A stretch of 15,926 bases of DNA from an uncultured bacterium (GTDB lineage Bacteria > Cyanobacteriota > Vampirovibrionia > Gastranaerophilales > Gastranaerophilaceae): contig CADCPD010000054.1 in the NCBI GenBank assembly GCA_902803265.1, forward strand, positions 1 through 15,926. The letters are read 5' to 3'. Position numbers and translations under genes: made by a program. A model generated the notes under the pieces. The model had not been told where the DNA came from, did no database searches, and saw only the letters and a program-made list of their open reading frames with translations. Below are positions 1-7,285 of the stretch, in pieces (position 1 is the stretch's first letter; every line of letters starts with the position of its first letter).

Positions 1-286
1 CAAAAAGATAATAAAACAAGCTTTTTACACTTGTTGAATCCTGTAAAAGACTCCCTCCGCCGGATATAAGAACATCAGATTTTAAAATTGTTGATATTAC
101 TTTCAGAATATCAAAACTTTTAACAGCGTTTACTTTATGCAGAGTTTTTGTTTTTTCAGGATTTAAGGATAGTACTGTGATATTAACATCAAATTGTTTT
201 AATTTATCAATTAAAACTTTTAAAATCATTTCATCGCCAAAATTATCAGAGCCATAATAACCTGATATAACGATATTTTTAGTCAT
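1..286 (-). CDS. csaB: Polysaccharide pyruvyl transferase CsaB, N-terminal part (cut by window edge)
   Basis: I translated this frame from the ATG at 286; about 95 residues are visible and the frame is open to the left edge. Near the N-terminus it reads GYYGSDNFGDE (residues 9-19), and further on ISGGGSLLQD (74-83), followed by SVKSLFYYL. These are the hallmark motifs of the CsaB/polysaccharide pyruvyl transferase family, which adds pyruvyl ketal groups to cell-wall polysaccharide. In Gram-positives and cyanobacteria such pyruvylated polymer anchors SLH-domain proteins. An AAAGGA ribosome site (298-303) sits 11 nt upstream and overlaps the stop region of the aldolase gene, so the two genes are translated from one message. 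Most of the protein, including the C-terminal half, lies outside the window, so intactness cannot be judged. Family assignment is secure; the acceptor polymer is unknown. Confidence 0.88.
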   Translation of the reverse strand, partial: MTKNIVISGYYGSDNFGDEMILKVLIDKLKQFDVNITVLSLNPEKTKTLHKVNAVKSFDILKVISTILKSDVLISGGGSLLQDSTSVKSLFYYLF

Positions 287-293
287 TTTTAAA

Positions 294-902
294 TTAGTCC
301 TTTAATTCTCTCATAATAGTTTTTGTACGGTTAGTAATTTCTGTAAAATTAAATCCGTCATAAAGGTTTCTTCCAACACCAACTGCAATCGCACCGGCAT
401 GAATATATGCAGGAACTTCTTCTAATTTAATATTGCCCATAGGCATAATATTTAAAAATGGCATAGGTCTTAATAAATCTTCTAAATATAAAAGTCCGCC
501 AAGAGCAGTTATAGGATATATTTTAATTAACGGAACTCTTGCTTTCCATGCCTGATAAGCTTCGTTTGCTGTTGAAGTACCTGCAATAAAAGGAACCTGA
601 GCATTTTTAGATATTTTTACCATATTCATTTGAAATATTGGTGAAGAAAATATTTGTGCTCCGTTTTCAAAAGCTTTTGTTGCTTGTTGTGATGTGATTA
701 CACCACCTGCACAAACTATTGCTTCTTTTGATATTTCATTTATAACTTCATAAATTGAAGAATTTTCTAATGTTATTTCTAAAACTTTTACTCCACCATC
801 AATTAAAGATTTTGCTGTATCTTTTGCTTTTTGGGGATCAGCACATCTAACTATTGGATACAATTTTTCTTTTTTTAATAATTCAATTAAATTCATCGCC
901 AT
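294..902 (-). CDS. KDPG/KHG aldolase-family protein (Eda-like, class I aldolase)
   Basis: This 202-residue protein has the length of Eda, the class I aldolase that cleaves 2-keto-3-deoxy-6-phosphogluconate (or 4-hydroxy-2-oxoglutarate) to pyruvate and a second aldehyde. Visible family features are PIVR (16-19), GGVKVLEITL with the catalytic glutamate E42, the Schiff-base lysine K127 in LIKIYP, and the C-terminal AGAIAVGVG phosphate-binding stretch. Several signature residues differ from E. coli Eda: the arginine of ExTLRT is E46, the GAGTV motif is CAGGV, the PGxxTPTE loop is AGTSTANE, and PTGGI is PMGNI. The IxALGG..YL..L and AGAIAVG segments resemble cyanobacterial homologues as I recall them. 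The start at 902 is preferred over the in-frame ATG at 896 because AAGGA (912-916) lies 9 nt before it. It leads an operon with csaB. The lysine and glutamate suggest an active aldolase, but the substrate is uncertain. Confidence 0.85.
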   Translation of the reverse strand: MAMNLIELLKKEKLYPIVRCADPQKAKDTAKSLIDGGVKVLEITLENSSIYEVINEISKEAIVCAGGVITSQQATKAFENGAQIFSSPIFQMNMVKISKNAQVPFIAGTSTANEAYQAWKARVPLIKIYPITALGGLLYLEDLLRPMPFLNIMPMGNIKLEEVPAYIHAGAIAVGVGRNLYDGFNFTEITNRTKTIMRELKD

Positions 903-928
903 AACTATATATCCTTTTTTTTAAGTTT

Positions 929-937
929 ATTATATCA
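929..937 (-). promoter_or_regulatory. Extended -10 promoter element for the eda-like/csaB operon
   Basis: On the minus strand the sequence reads TGATATAAT, a perfect extended -10 (TGnTATAAT). No good -35 hexamer lies 17 bp upstream, which is usual for extended -10 promoters. Transcription would begin near 922, giving a leader of about 20 nt that contains the AAGGA site. No equally clear promoter is visible for the divergent cyclase gene at 962 in the same 59-nt gap. Confidence 0.55.
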
Positions 938-961
938 TGAAAGAAAATAAACGGAGTTATA

Positions 962-2923
962 ATGAAAAAATTTAAACCTTTAATAATTTTTATTTCGATA
1001 GTCGTCTTTATGTTTATAACATATCAAATTTTTAATTTTTTTATCGAACCAAAATTTTATAATGTTATGACAAATATTGCTGTTGCTAATAAAACAGGAC
1101 ATAAGGATATTGTAATAATTGTTATTGATGATAAGTCTATTTCTAAGCAACGTTGGCCTTGGAAAAGAGATATGTATGCCAAAATGTTCAATTATTTAGA
1201 CAAATATACTAATGCTAAGATTATTGGTTTTGACTCGATTTTAACTTCTGTTGACAAAGACAATATTAAATCTGATATAGAATTATATAATGCTGTTAAG
1301 TCAAATAATAAGCTTGTTGTTGGTTTTATGCCTTTATATAGAGTTTATTCAAATAAACAACAAGGTGAATTATATGATAAAGCTTTTGGTGAAAAATTTG
1401 GTATAAATATAAAAGATGAAAGAACAAATAAATACAAAAGTTCTTTCACAAGTTTGGCAATGTATCCAAAAGGATATTTTGATGCTGCAAAAAAAGTTGG
1501 TTCTGTTTATGTTGAACGTGATTATGACGGATATTTGAAAAGAATTCCGCAAATTATCCCTTATAAAGGTCATTTATATCCGTCTTTAGGTCTTAGAATG
1601 TATGCAGAAATAAATGGTATAACAGAATTTACACTAACAAATAATTATTTAACAAATAATAAAACAGATTTGAAAATTCCGTTATATCAAGATTCTTCTG
1701 TTATATTTAATTATCTTCATTTTTATAAGACAAGACCACATTCTGAATATTCACATAAAACATATTCTGCCATTGACATTGTAGACTCTTGGAATAATAT
1801 GCAAAAAGGTAAAAAACCAATAATTGATCCCAGAGAATTTGATGGAAAAATAGTTTTTGTAGGTGCAAATGCTAAAGCGGCAGCTTTAGGTTTAGAAGAT
1901 GCTATGCCGACTCCAATTCATCCAAAACATCCAGGGGTTGATATTCAGGCAACTAACTTAGATAATTTAATAAGTAATGAATTTATTATTTCTACTCCTG
2001 CATTACAAGATTTTATTATTCAAATTATTCTTATTTTGGTAACATTTTTTGTTGTTGTTTACTATTCATTATTTGTTTCTTTGGGAATTATAGTAGCAAT
2101 AATGCTTTCTTACATAGCAGTTTGTGTTGCTTTCTTTAAAATGAATATAGCAATAAACGTTGTTACTCCGTTAGCTTTACAGCTTATTACAATGATATTT
2201 GGGTATTCTTATAAATTTATCATTGAATCAAGAAATAAAGATAAAATAAAAAATGCTATGGGTAAATATCTTTCACAGGACGTTATGGAAAATGTTGTAA
2301 AAGATATTGATAATCTTTCACTTGGCGGAAAACGTTCAAATGTAACGGTTTTATTTGCTGATATAAGAGGATTTACTTCTATGAGTGAAAAACTTACTCC
2401 GGAAGAAATTTCTTCAATCTTGAACGAATACTTTACCGAAATAGAACCTATAATTACAAAATACAACGGTGTTATCAATAAATTTATTGGCGATGCTGTA
2501 ATGGCAATATTTGGTGAACCTATTCAGGACAAAAATCATGCCTTGAATGCAGTATTATGCGGAAATGCTATGCTTAAAAAAGTTAAACAGTTGCAAGAAA
2601 AATGGCTTTATGAAGGTAAACCAAAAATTGAAATAGGTGTCGGTATAAACACGGGTGATGTATTCGTAGGTAATATCGGCTCCGAAAAACGTCTTGAATA
2701 TACGGTTATCGGTGATACGGTTAACCTTGCATCAAGACTTGAAAGTTATAATAAAATTTATAAAACCAATTTCTTAATAAGCAGTTCAACTTATGATGAA
2801 GTTAAAGGAAATGTGGACGTAATTAAGATTTCAGAAGTTCAAATACGTGGTAAAGCTAAAAAAATGGATATTTATGAAATTTTAAGGGTTTCAAATAATA
2901 ATGAAAAAAGTCTTAATAGTTGA
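962..2923 (+). CDS. CHASE2-domain membrane adenylate cyclase (class III, IIIb type)
   Basis: This 653-residue sensor enzyme makes a cyclic nucleotide, most likely cAMP. An N-terminal membrane segment (about 6-28) is followed by an extracytoplasmic CHASE2 domain (about 40-345), recognisable by VIIVIDDKSI, RWPWKRD, IIGFDSIL and the late KIVFVGANA...HPGVDIQA block. Three membrane helices follow (about 351-371, 372-392, 395-419), then a cytoplasmic class III cyclase domain (about 455-645). Catalytic residues are present: metal aspartates D467 (FADIRGFT) and D511 (GDAVMA), purine-selecting K507 with T581, and transition-state residues N588 and R592 (DTVNLASR). The Lys/Thr pair marks class IIIb adenylate cyclases, some of which respond to bicarbonate. 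GGAG (953-956) precedes the ATG by 5 nt. The 3' end overlaps the receiver-domain gene. The CHASE2 ligand is unknown. Guanylate specificity is unlikely given K507. Confidence 0.94.
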   Translation: MKKFKPLIIFISIVVFMFITYQIFNFFIEPKFYNVMTNIAVANKTGHKDIVIIVIDDKSISKQRWPWKRDMYAKMFNYLDKYTNAKIIGFDSILTSVDKDNIKSDIELYNAVKSNNKLVVGFMPLYRVYSNKQQGELYDKAFGEKFGINIKDERTNKYKSSFTSLAMYPKGYFDAAKKVGSVYVERDYDGYLKRIPQIIPYKGHLYPSLGLRMYAEINGITEFTLTNNYLTNNKTDLKIPLYQDSSVIFNYLHFYKTRPHSEYSHKTYSAIDIVDSWNNMQKGKKPIIDPREFDGKIVFVGANAKAAALGLEDAMPTPIHPKHPGVDIQATNLDNLISNEFIISTPALQDFIIQIILILVTFFVVVYYSLFVSLGIIVAIMLSYIAVCVAFFKMNIAINVVTPLALQLITMIFGYSYKFIIESRNKDKIKNAMGKYLSQDVMENVVKDIDNLSLGGKRSNVTVLFADIRGFTSMSEKLTPEEISSILNEYFTEIEPIITKYNGVINKFIGDAVMAIFGEPIQDKNHALNAVLCGNAMLKKVKQLQEKWLYEGKPKIEIGVGINTGDVFVGNIGSEKRLEYTVIGDTVNLASRLESYNKIYKTNFLISSSTYDEVKGNVDVIKISEVQIRGKAKKMDIYEILRVSNNNEKSLNS

Positions 2924-3278
2924 TGATTCTCAAAGCTGGGTTAATTATCATAAAGCAAATATTTTAAATATTTATGATGAAGTAGAAGTTGATTGTGCTT
3001 ATAGCGCACGACAGGCTTATGATTTGATTTTTGGTATGGTATCTAATCCATATAATTTAATAATAACTGATTTAAATATGGAATATGATTTTGAACCGTT
3101 ATATGCAGGAGAATGGCTTATTGAGCAGATACAGCTCTTAAAACAATATTTTAAAACTCAAATTTATATATGTTCAGCAGCTTATAATATAAAAATGATA
3201 GCAGAACATTATAATGTGAATTATATTCCAAAACCGCTTGCATCAAAAGATAGAGATGTTTATAAAGGATTATTTTAA
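2901..3278 (+). CDS. Stand-alone response regulator receiver domain (CheY-like)
   Basis: A 125-residue single-domain response regulator with no output domain. The acidic pair D8-D9 (VLIVDDS), phosphoacceptor D57 (LIITDLNM), switch serine S92 (ICSAA) and K111 of the KP motif are all present, so phosphorylation should be possible. The loop after D57 is longer than usual: the conserved glycine follows at residue 70 (D+13) rather than about D+8 as in CheY, an insertion of about five residues rich in acidic and aromatic side chains. The start lies inside the end of the cyclase gene (23-nt overlap, different frame), with AAGGG at 2884-2888, 12 nt upstream, so translational coupling is likely. No histidine kinase is in the window. 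The overlap suggests it acts with the cyclase; a direct effect on cyclase activity is only a guess. Its end overlaps the end of the convergent gene by 9 nt. Confidence 0.92.
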   Translation: MKKVLIVDDSQSWVNYHKANILNIYDEVEVDCAYSARQAYDLIFGMVSNPYNLIITDLNMEYDFEPLYAGEWLIEQIQLLKQYFKTQIYICSAAYNIKMIAEHYNVNYIPKPLASKDRDVYKGLF

Positions 3279-4115
3279 ATCTTCAAGCAATGTTTGATTT
3301 TTAAAGCATTTTTTGTGATATTTCATTGTATAAAGTTTACATTGTTTGCTTATTTTTTCACATCGTTCTTCATCAAGAGCTTCAAACGGATAATCCGAAT
3401 CAGAACAAATTGCCCAAGCCCAATATCCGCCAGGATATGTTGGCAATGGTGAAGAATATGTTTCTACAAGATTAAATTCTTCTAACAGTAATTTATAAAG
3501 AGAAATGGTATCTTCATCTTTTGCAACAGGTGATTCTGATTGAACTACCAAAATACCGTCTTTTCTAAGTGCTGCTTTGACATTTTGGTAAAATTGATTT
3601 GTAAATTGACCAACCCCAGGGCCTAGAGGATTTGGTGTTGTAATCAATATTACGTCAAATAAATCATGTTTATCTTTTATGTATTCAAAAGCATCCATAA
3701 TGAGAACTTCAACTCTCGGATCATCAAGACCGCTTGAAATTGATGGTAAATATTTTTTGCAAGTATTTACAACCATTTCATCAATATCAACAATAGTTAT
3801 TTTTTCTATTGTGTCGTGCTTTAAAATTTCTTTTGTAGTAGAACCTGTTCCTCCGCCAATTACAAGAACCGTTTTTGGACATTTATGGTTTAGCAAAGGA
3901 ACATGTGTTACCATTTCGCTGTAATAATATTCATCGCCCTCTGTGGCGTACATAAGACCATTTAAGGTAATCATCTTACCTAATTGTGAATCTGTATCTA
4001 TGATTTCTATTTTCTGATATTTTGATTGTTCTGAAAATAGTACATCTTTAATCTTTATTGCAATTCCAAACCCTGATGGTGTTAATTCTCTATAATATTG
4101 ACCTTTTTGAGCCAT
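3270..4115 (-). CDS. Spermidine synthase-fold protein with altered active site (SpeE-like)
   Basis: The 281-residue length and architecture match bacterial spermidine synthase, which transfers aminopropyl from decarboxylated AdoMet to putrescine. Conserved family landmarks are the small N-terminal beta domain with SKYQKIEI (31-38), the nucleotide-binding VLVIGGG (83-89), DDPRVEVLIMDA (131-142), LGPG (164-167) and YPGGYWAW (227-234). However, catalytic positions are changed: GGGDGG is GGGTGS (T90), the DSTDP motif that binds the amine reads TTPNP (159-163, T159 and N162), DExxYHE is DEYYYSE (S66), and the LDGxxQ motif reads LNGLMY (N52, Y56). The acidic residues expected to hold the diamine are therefore gone. 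It may use another acceptor or another AdoMet-derived donor. It follows the HIT gene, with AAAGGA (4123-4128) overlapping that stop region, 7 nt from the ATG. The fold is secure; spermidine synthesis is doubtful. No speD is present here. Confidence 0.8.
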   Translation of the reverse strand: MAQKGQYYRELTPSGFGIAIKIKDVLFSEQSKYQKIEIIDTDSQLGKMITLNGLMYATEGDEYYYSEMVTHVPLLNHKCPKTVLVIGGGTGSTTKEILKHDTIEKITIVDIDEMVVNTCKKYLPSISSGLDDPRVEVLIMDAFEYIKDKHDLFDVILITTPNPLGPGVGQFTNQFYQNVKAALRKDGILVVQSESPVAKDEDTISLYKLLLEEFNLVETYSSPLPTYPGGYWAWAICSDSDYPFEALDEERCEKISKQCKLYTMKYHKKCFKNQTLLEDLK

Positions 4116-4126
4116 TTTAAAATCCT

Positions 4127-4438
4127 TTATTTATCAGCCAAAATATGAGCATGGAAGTGGAATACTTCTTGTCCTGCAGATTTGCCTGTATTAATAAGTG
4201 TTTTGTATTCTTTTATACCTAATTCTTTGCAAACTTCTTTTATTCCTTTGAAAATTTCGCCCAAAACTTTTTCATCACTAATTTCATTTAAATTCGCAAA
4301 ATGTTCTTTTGTTATTACAAGTAAATGAATAGGGGCTTTTGGATTTATGTCTTTAATTACAAAAACATAATCATTTTCATATAAAAATTCTGACGGAATT
4401 TCTTTATTTGCTATTTTACAAAATATACAATCACTCAT
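4127..4438 (-). CDS. HIT-family (Hint-like) nucleotide-binding hydrolase
   Basis: A 103-residue histidine triad protein. The C-terminal HFHAH motif (94-98) is the HxHxHxx triad, with H96 as the expected nucleophile. C4 and C7 (CIFC) are the zinc-binding cysteines typical of the Hint branch, and NPKAPIHLLVI (32-42) is the usual nucleotide-binding strand region. Hint proteins hydrolyse purine nucleoside phosphoramidates and aminoacyl-adenylates in the cytoplasm. It ends at H98ILADK, slightly shorter than many homologues, but all key residues are present. It is the first gene of a two-gene operon with the SpeE-like gene. No Shine-Dalgarno sequence lies at normal distance from the ATG (the nearest AAAGG is over 20 nt away), and the promoter lies directly in front of the start codon. 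Confidence 0.93.
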   Translation of the reverse strand: MSDCIFCKIANKEIPSEFLYENDYVFVIKDINPKAPIHLLVITKEHFANLNEISDEKVLGEIFKGIKEVCKELGIKEYKTLINTGKSAGQEVFHFHAHILADK

Positions 4439-4445
4439 AACTGCT

Positions 4446-4474
4446 ATTCTACACTAACTTCCTTTAAAATTCAA
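4446..4474 (-). promoter_or_regulatory. Promoter of the HIT/SpeE-like operon, probably leaderless
   Basis: On the minus strand, TTGAAT (4469-4474) and TAGAAT (4446-4451) are separated by exactly 17 bp, a good sigma-70 match. Transcription would start about 7 nt beyond the -10, at or one base before the ATG at 4438, so the message would have essentially no leader. A 10-bp palindrome CAACATGTTG (4472-4481) overlaps the -35 hexamer and could be an operator, though it is short enough to be chance. Confidence 0.55.
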
Positions 4475-4538
4475 CATGTTGTATTATATCATACACATTT
4501 TAATAAAATATTACAAATTTATTATTTTTTGTGATTTA

Positions 4539-4547
4539 TGCTATTAT
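4539..4547 (+). promoter_or_regulatory. Extended -10 promoter element for metH, probably leaderless
   Basis: The sequence TGCTATTAT fits the extended -10 consensus TGnTATAAT with one mismatch. Transcription would begin near 4554, only about 3 nt before the ATG at 4557, where the protein homology also begins. There is no ribosome-binding site between this element and the ATG. The -35 position (4519-4524) is poor, as is usual for extended -10 promoters. Confidence 0.5.
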
Positions 4548-4556
4548 CATTACAAC

Positions 4557-7217
4557 ATGGGTATTTTTAGAGATAGTTTAAAAGAAAAAATATTAATTCT
4601 TGACGGAGCAATGGGAACAATGCTTCAGAAAAAGAATTTGTCGGAAGAAGATTTTAGAGGTGATGTTTTTAAAACCAAAACAGTACCATTAAAAGGAAAT
4701 AATGACGTTTTGAACATAACAAAACCTGATGTTATAAAAGATGTTCATAGAGCATACCTTGAAGCCGGTGCTGATATTATTGAAACTAATACATTTTCTT
4801 CAAACAGAATTTCTCAAAAAGATTATAATTTAGAAAATTATGTAAAAGAACTAAATTTTCAGTCCGTAAAAATAGCCAAAGAAATTGCAAAAGAATATTC
4901 GACAGCAAAAAAACCACGTTTTGTTGCAGGTTCAATAGGACCTACAAATAAAACTTCTTCTATTTCTCCAAAAGTTGAAGATCCTGCGTTTAGGGATATA
5001 ACTTTTGACGAACTTGTTGATGTTTATACAGAGCAAGTTGAAGTCATGGCTGAAAATGATATTGATGTTTTTCTTGTAGAAACTATTTTTGATACACTAA
5101 ATGCTAAAGCGGCTCTGTTTGCGATAAAAAAATCACTGGAAAAATACAATAAAGATATTCCTATAATGGTATCTGTAACATTATCTGATAAATCAGCAAG
5201 AACATTATCAGGACAAACTTTGGAAGCATTTTATTATAGTATAAAACCTTTCAATCCAATATCAGTTGGTATAAATTGTGCTTTGGGTATTGAAGAAATG
5301 ATACCGCACATTGAAAAGCTTTCTAAAATTGCAGACTGTTATATAAGTTTGTATGCAAATGCGGGATTACCTGATGCATTTGGGCAATATACAGATACAC
5401 CGGAAGATATGGCAAAAGGATATGCTTATTTGGCAAAAAACGGCTGTATAAACATTTGCGGCGGATGCTGCGGTACAAGTCTGGAACACATAAAAGCAAT
5501 TGCAGAAGCAGTAAAAAAATACCAGCCGAGAATTCTTCCAAATATCAAAGAAAAAGCTTTTTTTACAGGGCTTGAACCTTTTTCTCTAAATGAAAATCAA
5601 AGATTTGCCATAGTAGCAGAACGTACAAATGTTACCGGTTCTAAAAAATTTGCAAAATTAATACAGGAAAAAAATTACGAAGAAGCCTTAAATATAGCTC
5701 GTCAACAAATAGAAAACGGTGCAAATATTATTGATATAAGTTTTGACATGCCGTTGGTTGATGCCAAAGCAGAAATGATAGAGTTTTTAAACCTTATAGC
5801 ATCTGAACCTGATATTGCAAAAGTACCGATTATGATAGACAGTTCTGATTTTGAAGTTGTAAAAGCAGGATTAAAATGCATTCAGGGAAAAGCCATTGTA
5901 AATTCAATCAGTTTAAAAGAAGGTGAAGAAAAATTTATTGAACATGCAAAATTTATAAAATCTATGGGTGCTTCAATGATAGTTATGGCTTTTGATGAAA
6001 AAGGTCAAGCTACTACTACTGAAAGAAGAATTGAAATAGTTGACAGAGCTTATAAAATTTTAACCGAAAAAGCCGAAATTTTGCCATGTGATATGATTTT
6101 TGACCTTAATGTATTTCCGCTTGCAACAGGGATAAAAGAACACAATATTAACGGAATTTCTTTCATAGAATCAACAAAAATTGTTAAAGAAAAATATCCT
6201 GATGTAATGGTTTCAGGCGGTATAAGCAATATTTCATTCTCATTTAGAGGTTTAAACAGGGTAAGAGAAGCTATTCATAGTGTATTTTTATATCACGCAA
6301 TAAATGCAGGTCTTGAAATGGGTATAGTCAATGCCGGCATGCTTGAAATTTATGATGAGATAGAACCTGAATTAAGAACTCTTGTTGAAGATGTTGTATT
6401 GAACAAAAACGATGATGCGGGAGAAAAACTTTTAGAATATGCTCAGACTCTCGATAATACAATTTCTGTCCATAAAAAAGACAATCTTGAATGGCGAGAG
6501 CAGTCTGTTGAAAAACGTTTGCAATATGCTTTAATAAAAGGAAATGCAGAATTTTTACAACAGGATTTAGATGAAGCCTTAAAAGATTTTTCACCATTGG
6601 AAATAATAGAAAAACACTTAATGGACGGAATGAACGAAATAGGAAAACTTTTTGGTGAGGGTAAAATGTTTTTGCCTCAAGTTGTAAAGAGTTCAAGAAC
6701 AATGAAGCAGGCTGTCGATTATTTAAAACAATATCTAAAAAAGGGTAATTCAAAAACTAAACTTGGTAAAATTATTCTTGCAACAGTAAAAGGCGATGTT
6801 CACGATATTGGTAAAAACATTTTAAATCTTATTTTGACGTGTAATAATTTTGAAGTAATAGATTTAGGGGTTATGGTAAATTGCAGTGATATATTAAAAG
6901 CTGCCGCTAAAGAAAAAGCGGATATTGTTGCTTTATCAGGGCTTATAACACCATCGTTGGATGAAATGATAACAGTAGCAGAACAATTAGAAAAATCTGG
7001 AGAACATTTGGCAGCAATAATGATAGGCGGAGTTACAACAAGCAAACTCCATACAGCTTTAAAAATTGCACCAAAATACAACGGCATTGTTGCACATACA
7101 GAAGATGCTTCTCAAGCTGTTGTTGTTGCACAGAAAATAGTATCTAAAGATAAAGAATTTTTGGATAATTTAAAAGCTGAACAAAAAAGATTATTTGATG
7201 AATATAATAAAAATTAA
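4557..7217 (+). CDS. metH: Cobalamin-dependent methionine synthase lacking the activation domain
   Basis: This enzyme methylates homocysteine with 5-methyltetrahydrofolate through a cobalamin cofactor, the last step of methionine synthesis. Numbered from the ATG at 4557 it has 886 residues: a homocysteine/zinc domain (about 1-320; DGAMGTMLQ near 16-24, zinc cysteines C241, C304 and C305), a pterin-binding domain (about 340-610; VAERTNVTGS, DISFDM), a cobalamin cap (about 645-730) and a Rossmann-like B12 domain (about 735-870) with DVHDIGKN (747-754), where H749 is the lower axial ligand, then SGLITPS and IGGVTT. The protein stops there; the roughly 330-residue C-terminal AdoMet/reactivation domain of E. 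coli MetH is absent. A longer reading from an ATG at 4476 adds 27 hydrophobic residues with no homology and spans the promoter, so I reject it. No terminator is visible in the 68 nt downstream. Confidence 0.95.
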   Translation: MGIFRDSLKEKILILDGAMGTMLQKKNLSEEDFRGDVFKTKTVPLKGNNDVLNITKPDVIKDVHRAYLEAGADIIETNTFSSNRISQKDYNLENYVKELNFQSVKIAKEIAKEYSTAKKPRFVAGSIGPTNKTSSISPKVEDPAFRDITFDELVDVYTEQVEVMAENDIDVFLVETIFDTLNAKAALFAIKKSLEKYNKDIPIMVSVTLSDKSARTLSGQTLEAFYYSIKPFNPISVGINCALGIEEMIPHIEKLSKIADCYISLYANAGLPDAFGQYTDTPEDMAKGYAYLAKNGCINICGGCCGTSLEHIKAIAEAVKKYQPRILPNIKEKAFFTGLEPFSLNENQRFAIVAERTNVTGSKKFAKLIQEKNYEEALNIARQQIENGANIIDISFDMPLVDAKAEMIEFLNLIASEPDIAKVPIMIDSSDFEVVKAGLKCIQGKAIVNSISLKEGEEKFIEHAKFIKSMGASMIVMAFDEKGQATTTERRIEIVDRAYKILTEKAEILPCDMIFDLNVFPLATGIKEHNINGISFIESTKIVKEKYPDVMVSGGISNISFSFRGLNRVREAIHSVFLYHAINAGLEMGIVNAGMLEIYDEIEPELRTLVEDVVLNKNDDAGEKLLEYAQTLDNTISVHKKDNLEWREQSVEKRLQYALIKGNAEFLQQDLDEALKDFSPLEIIEKHLMDGMNEIGKLFGEGKMFLPQVVKSSRTMKQAVDYLKQYLKKGNSKTKLGKIILATVKGDVHDIGKNILNLILTCNNFEVIDLGVMVNCSDILKAAAKEKADIVALSGLITPSLDEMITVAEQLEKSGEHLAAIMIGGVTTSKLHTALKIAPKYNGIVAHTEDASQAVVVAQKIVSKDKEFLDNLKAEQKRLFDEYNKN

Positions 7218-7249
7218 AAGATTTATATAATTACCTAAAATTTACAAAC

Positions 7250-7278
7250 TTGCTGAAATTATGATATTTTTATAAAAT
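7250..7278 (+). promoter_or_regulatory. Possible promoter of the glycerophosphotransferase-like gene, leaderless
   Basis: TTGCTG (7250-7255) and TAAAAT (7273-7278) are 17 bp apart; an overlapping TATAAA at 7271 is an alternative -10. The start point would fall 1-3 nt before the ATG at 7286, and no ribosome-binding site separates them. The -35 matches only three of six consensus bases, so confidence is modest. The gene could also be reached by read-through from metH. Confidence 0.4.
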
Positions 7279-7285
7279 CTAACTT

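Noticed and set aside
2209..2478. Open frame on the minus strand inside the cyclase gene
   Set aside because: It is antisense to the conserved catalytic domain and has no start signal or homology.
3270..3300. Terminator between the receiver gene and the convergent SpeE-like gene
   Set aside because: The coding regions overlap and only a weak, interrupted AAATC/GATTT pairing is present.
4476..4556. Upstream ATG extending metH by 27 residues
   Set aside because: The added residues are hydrophobic and unlike any MetH N-terminus, there is no ribosome site, and the stretch contains the extended -10 element for the real start at 4557.
6328..6753. Open frame of 141 codons on the minus strand inside metH
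   Set aside because: It lies wholly within the conserved metH coding region, has no ribosome site, and its translation shows no recognisable motif.
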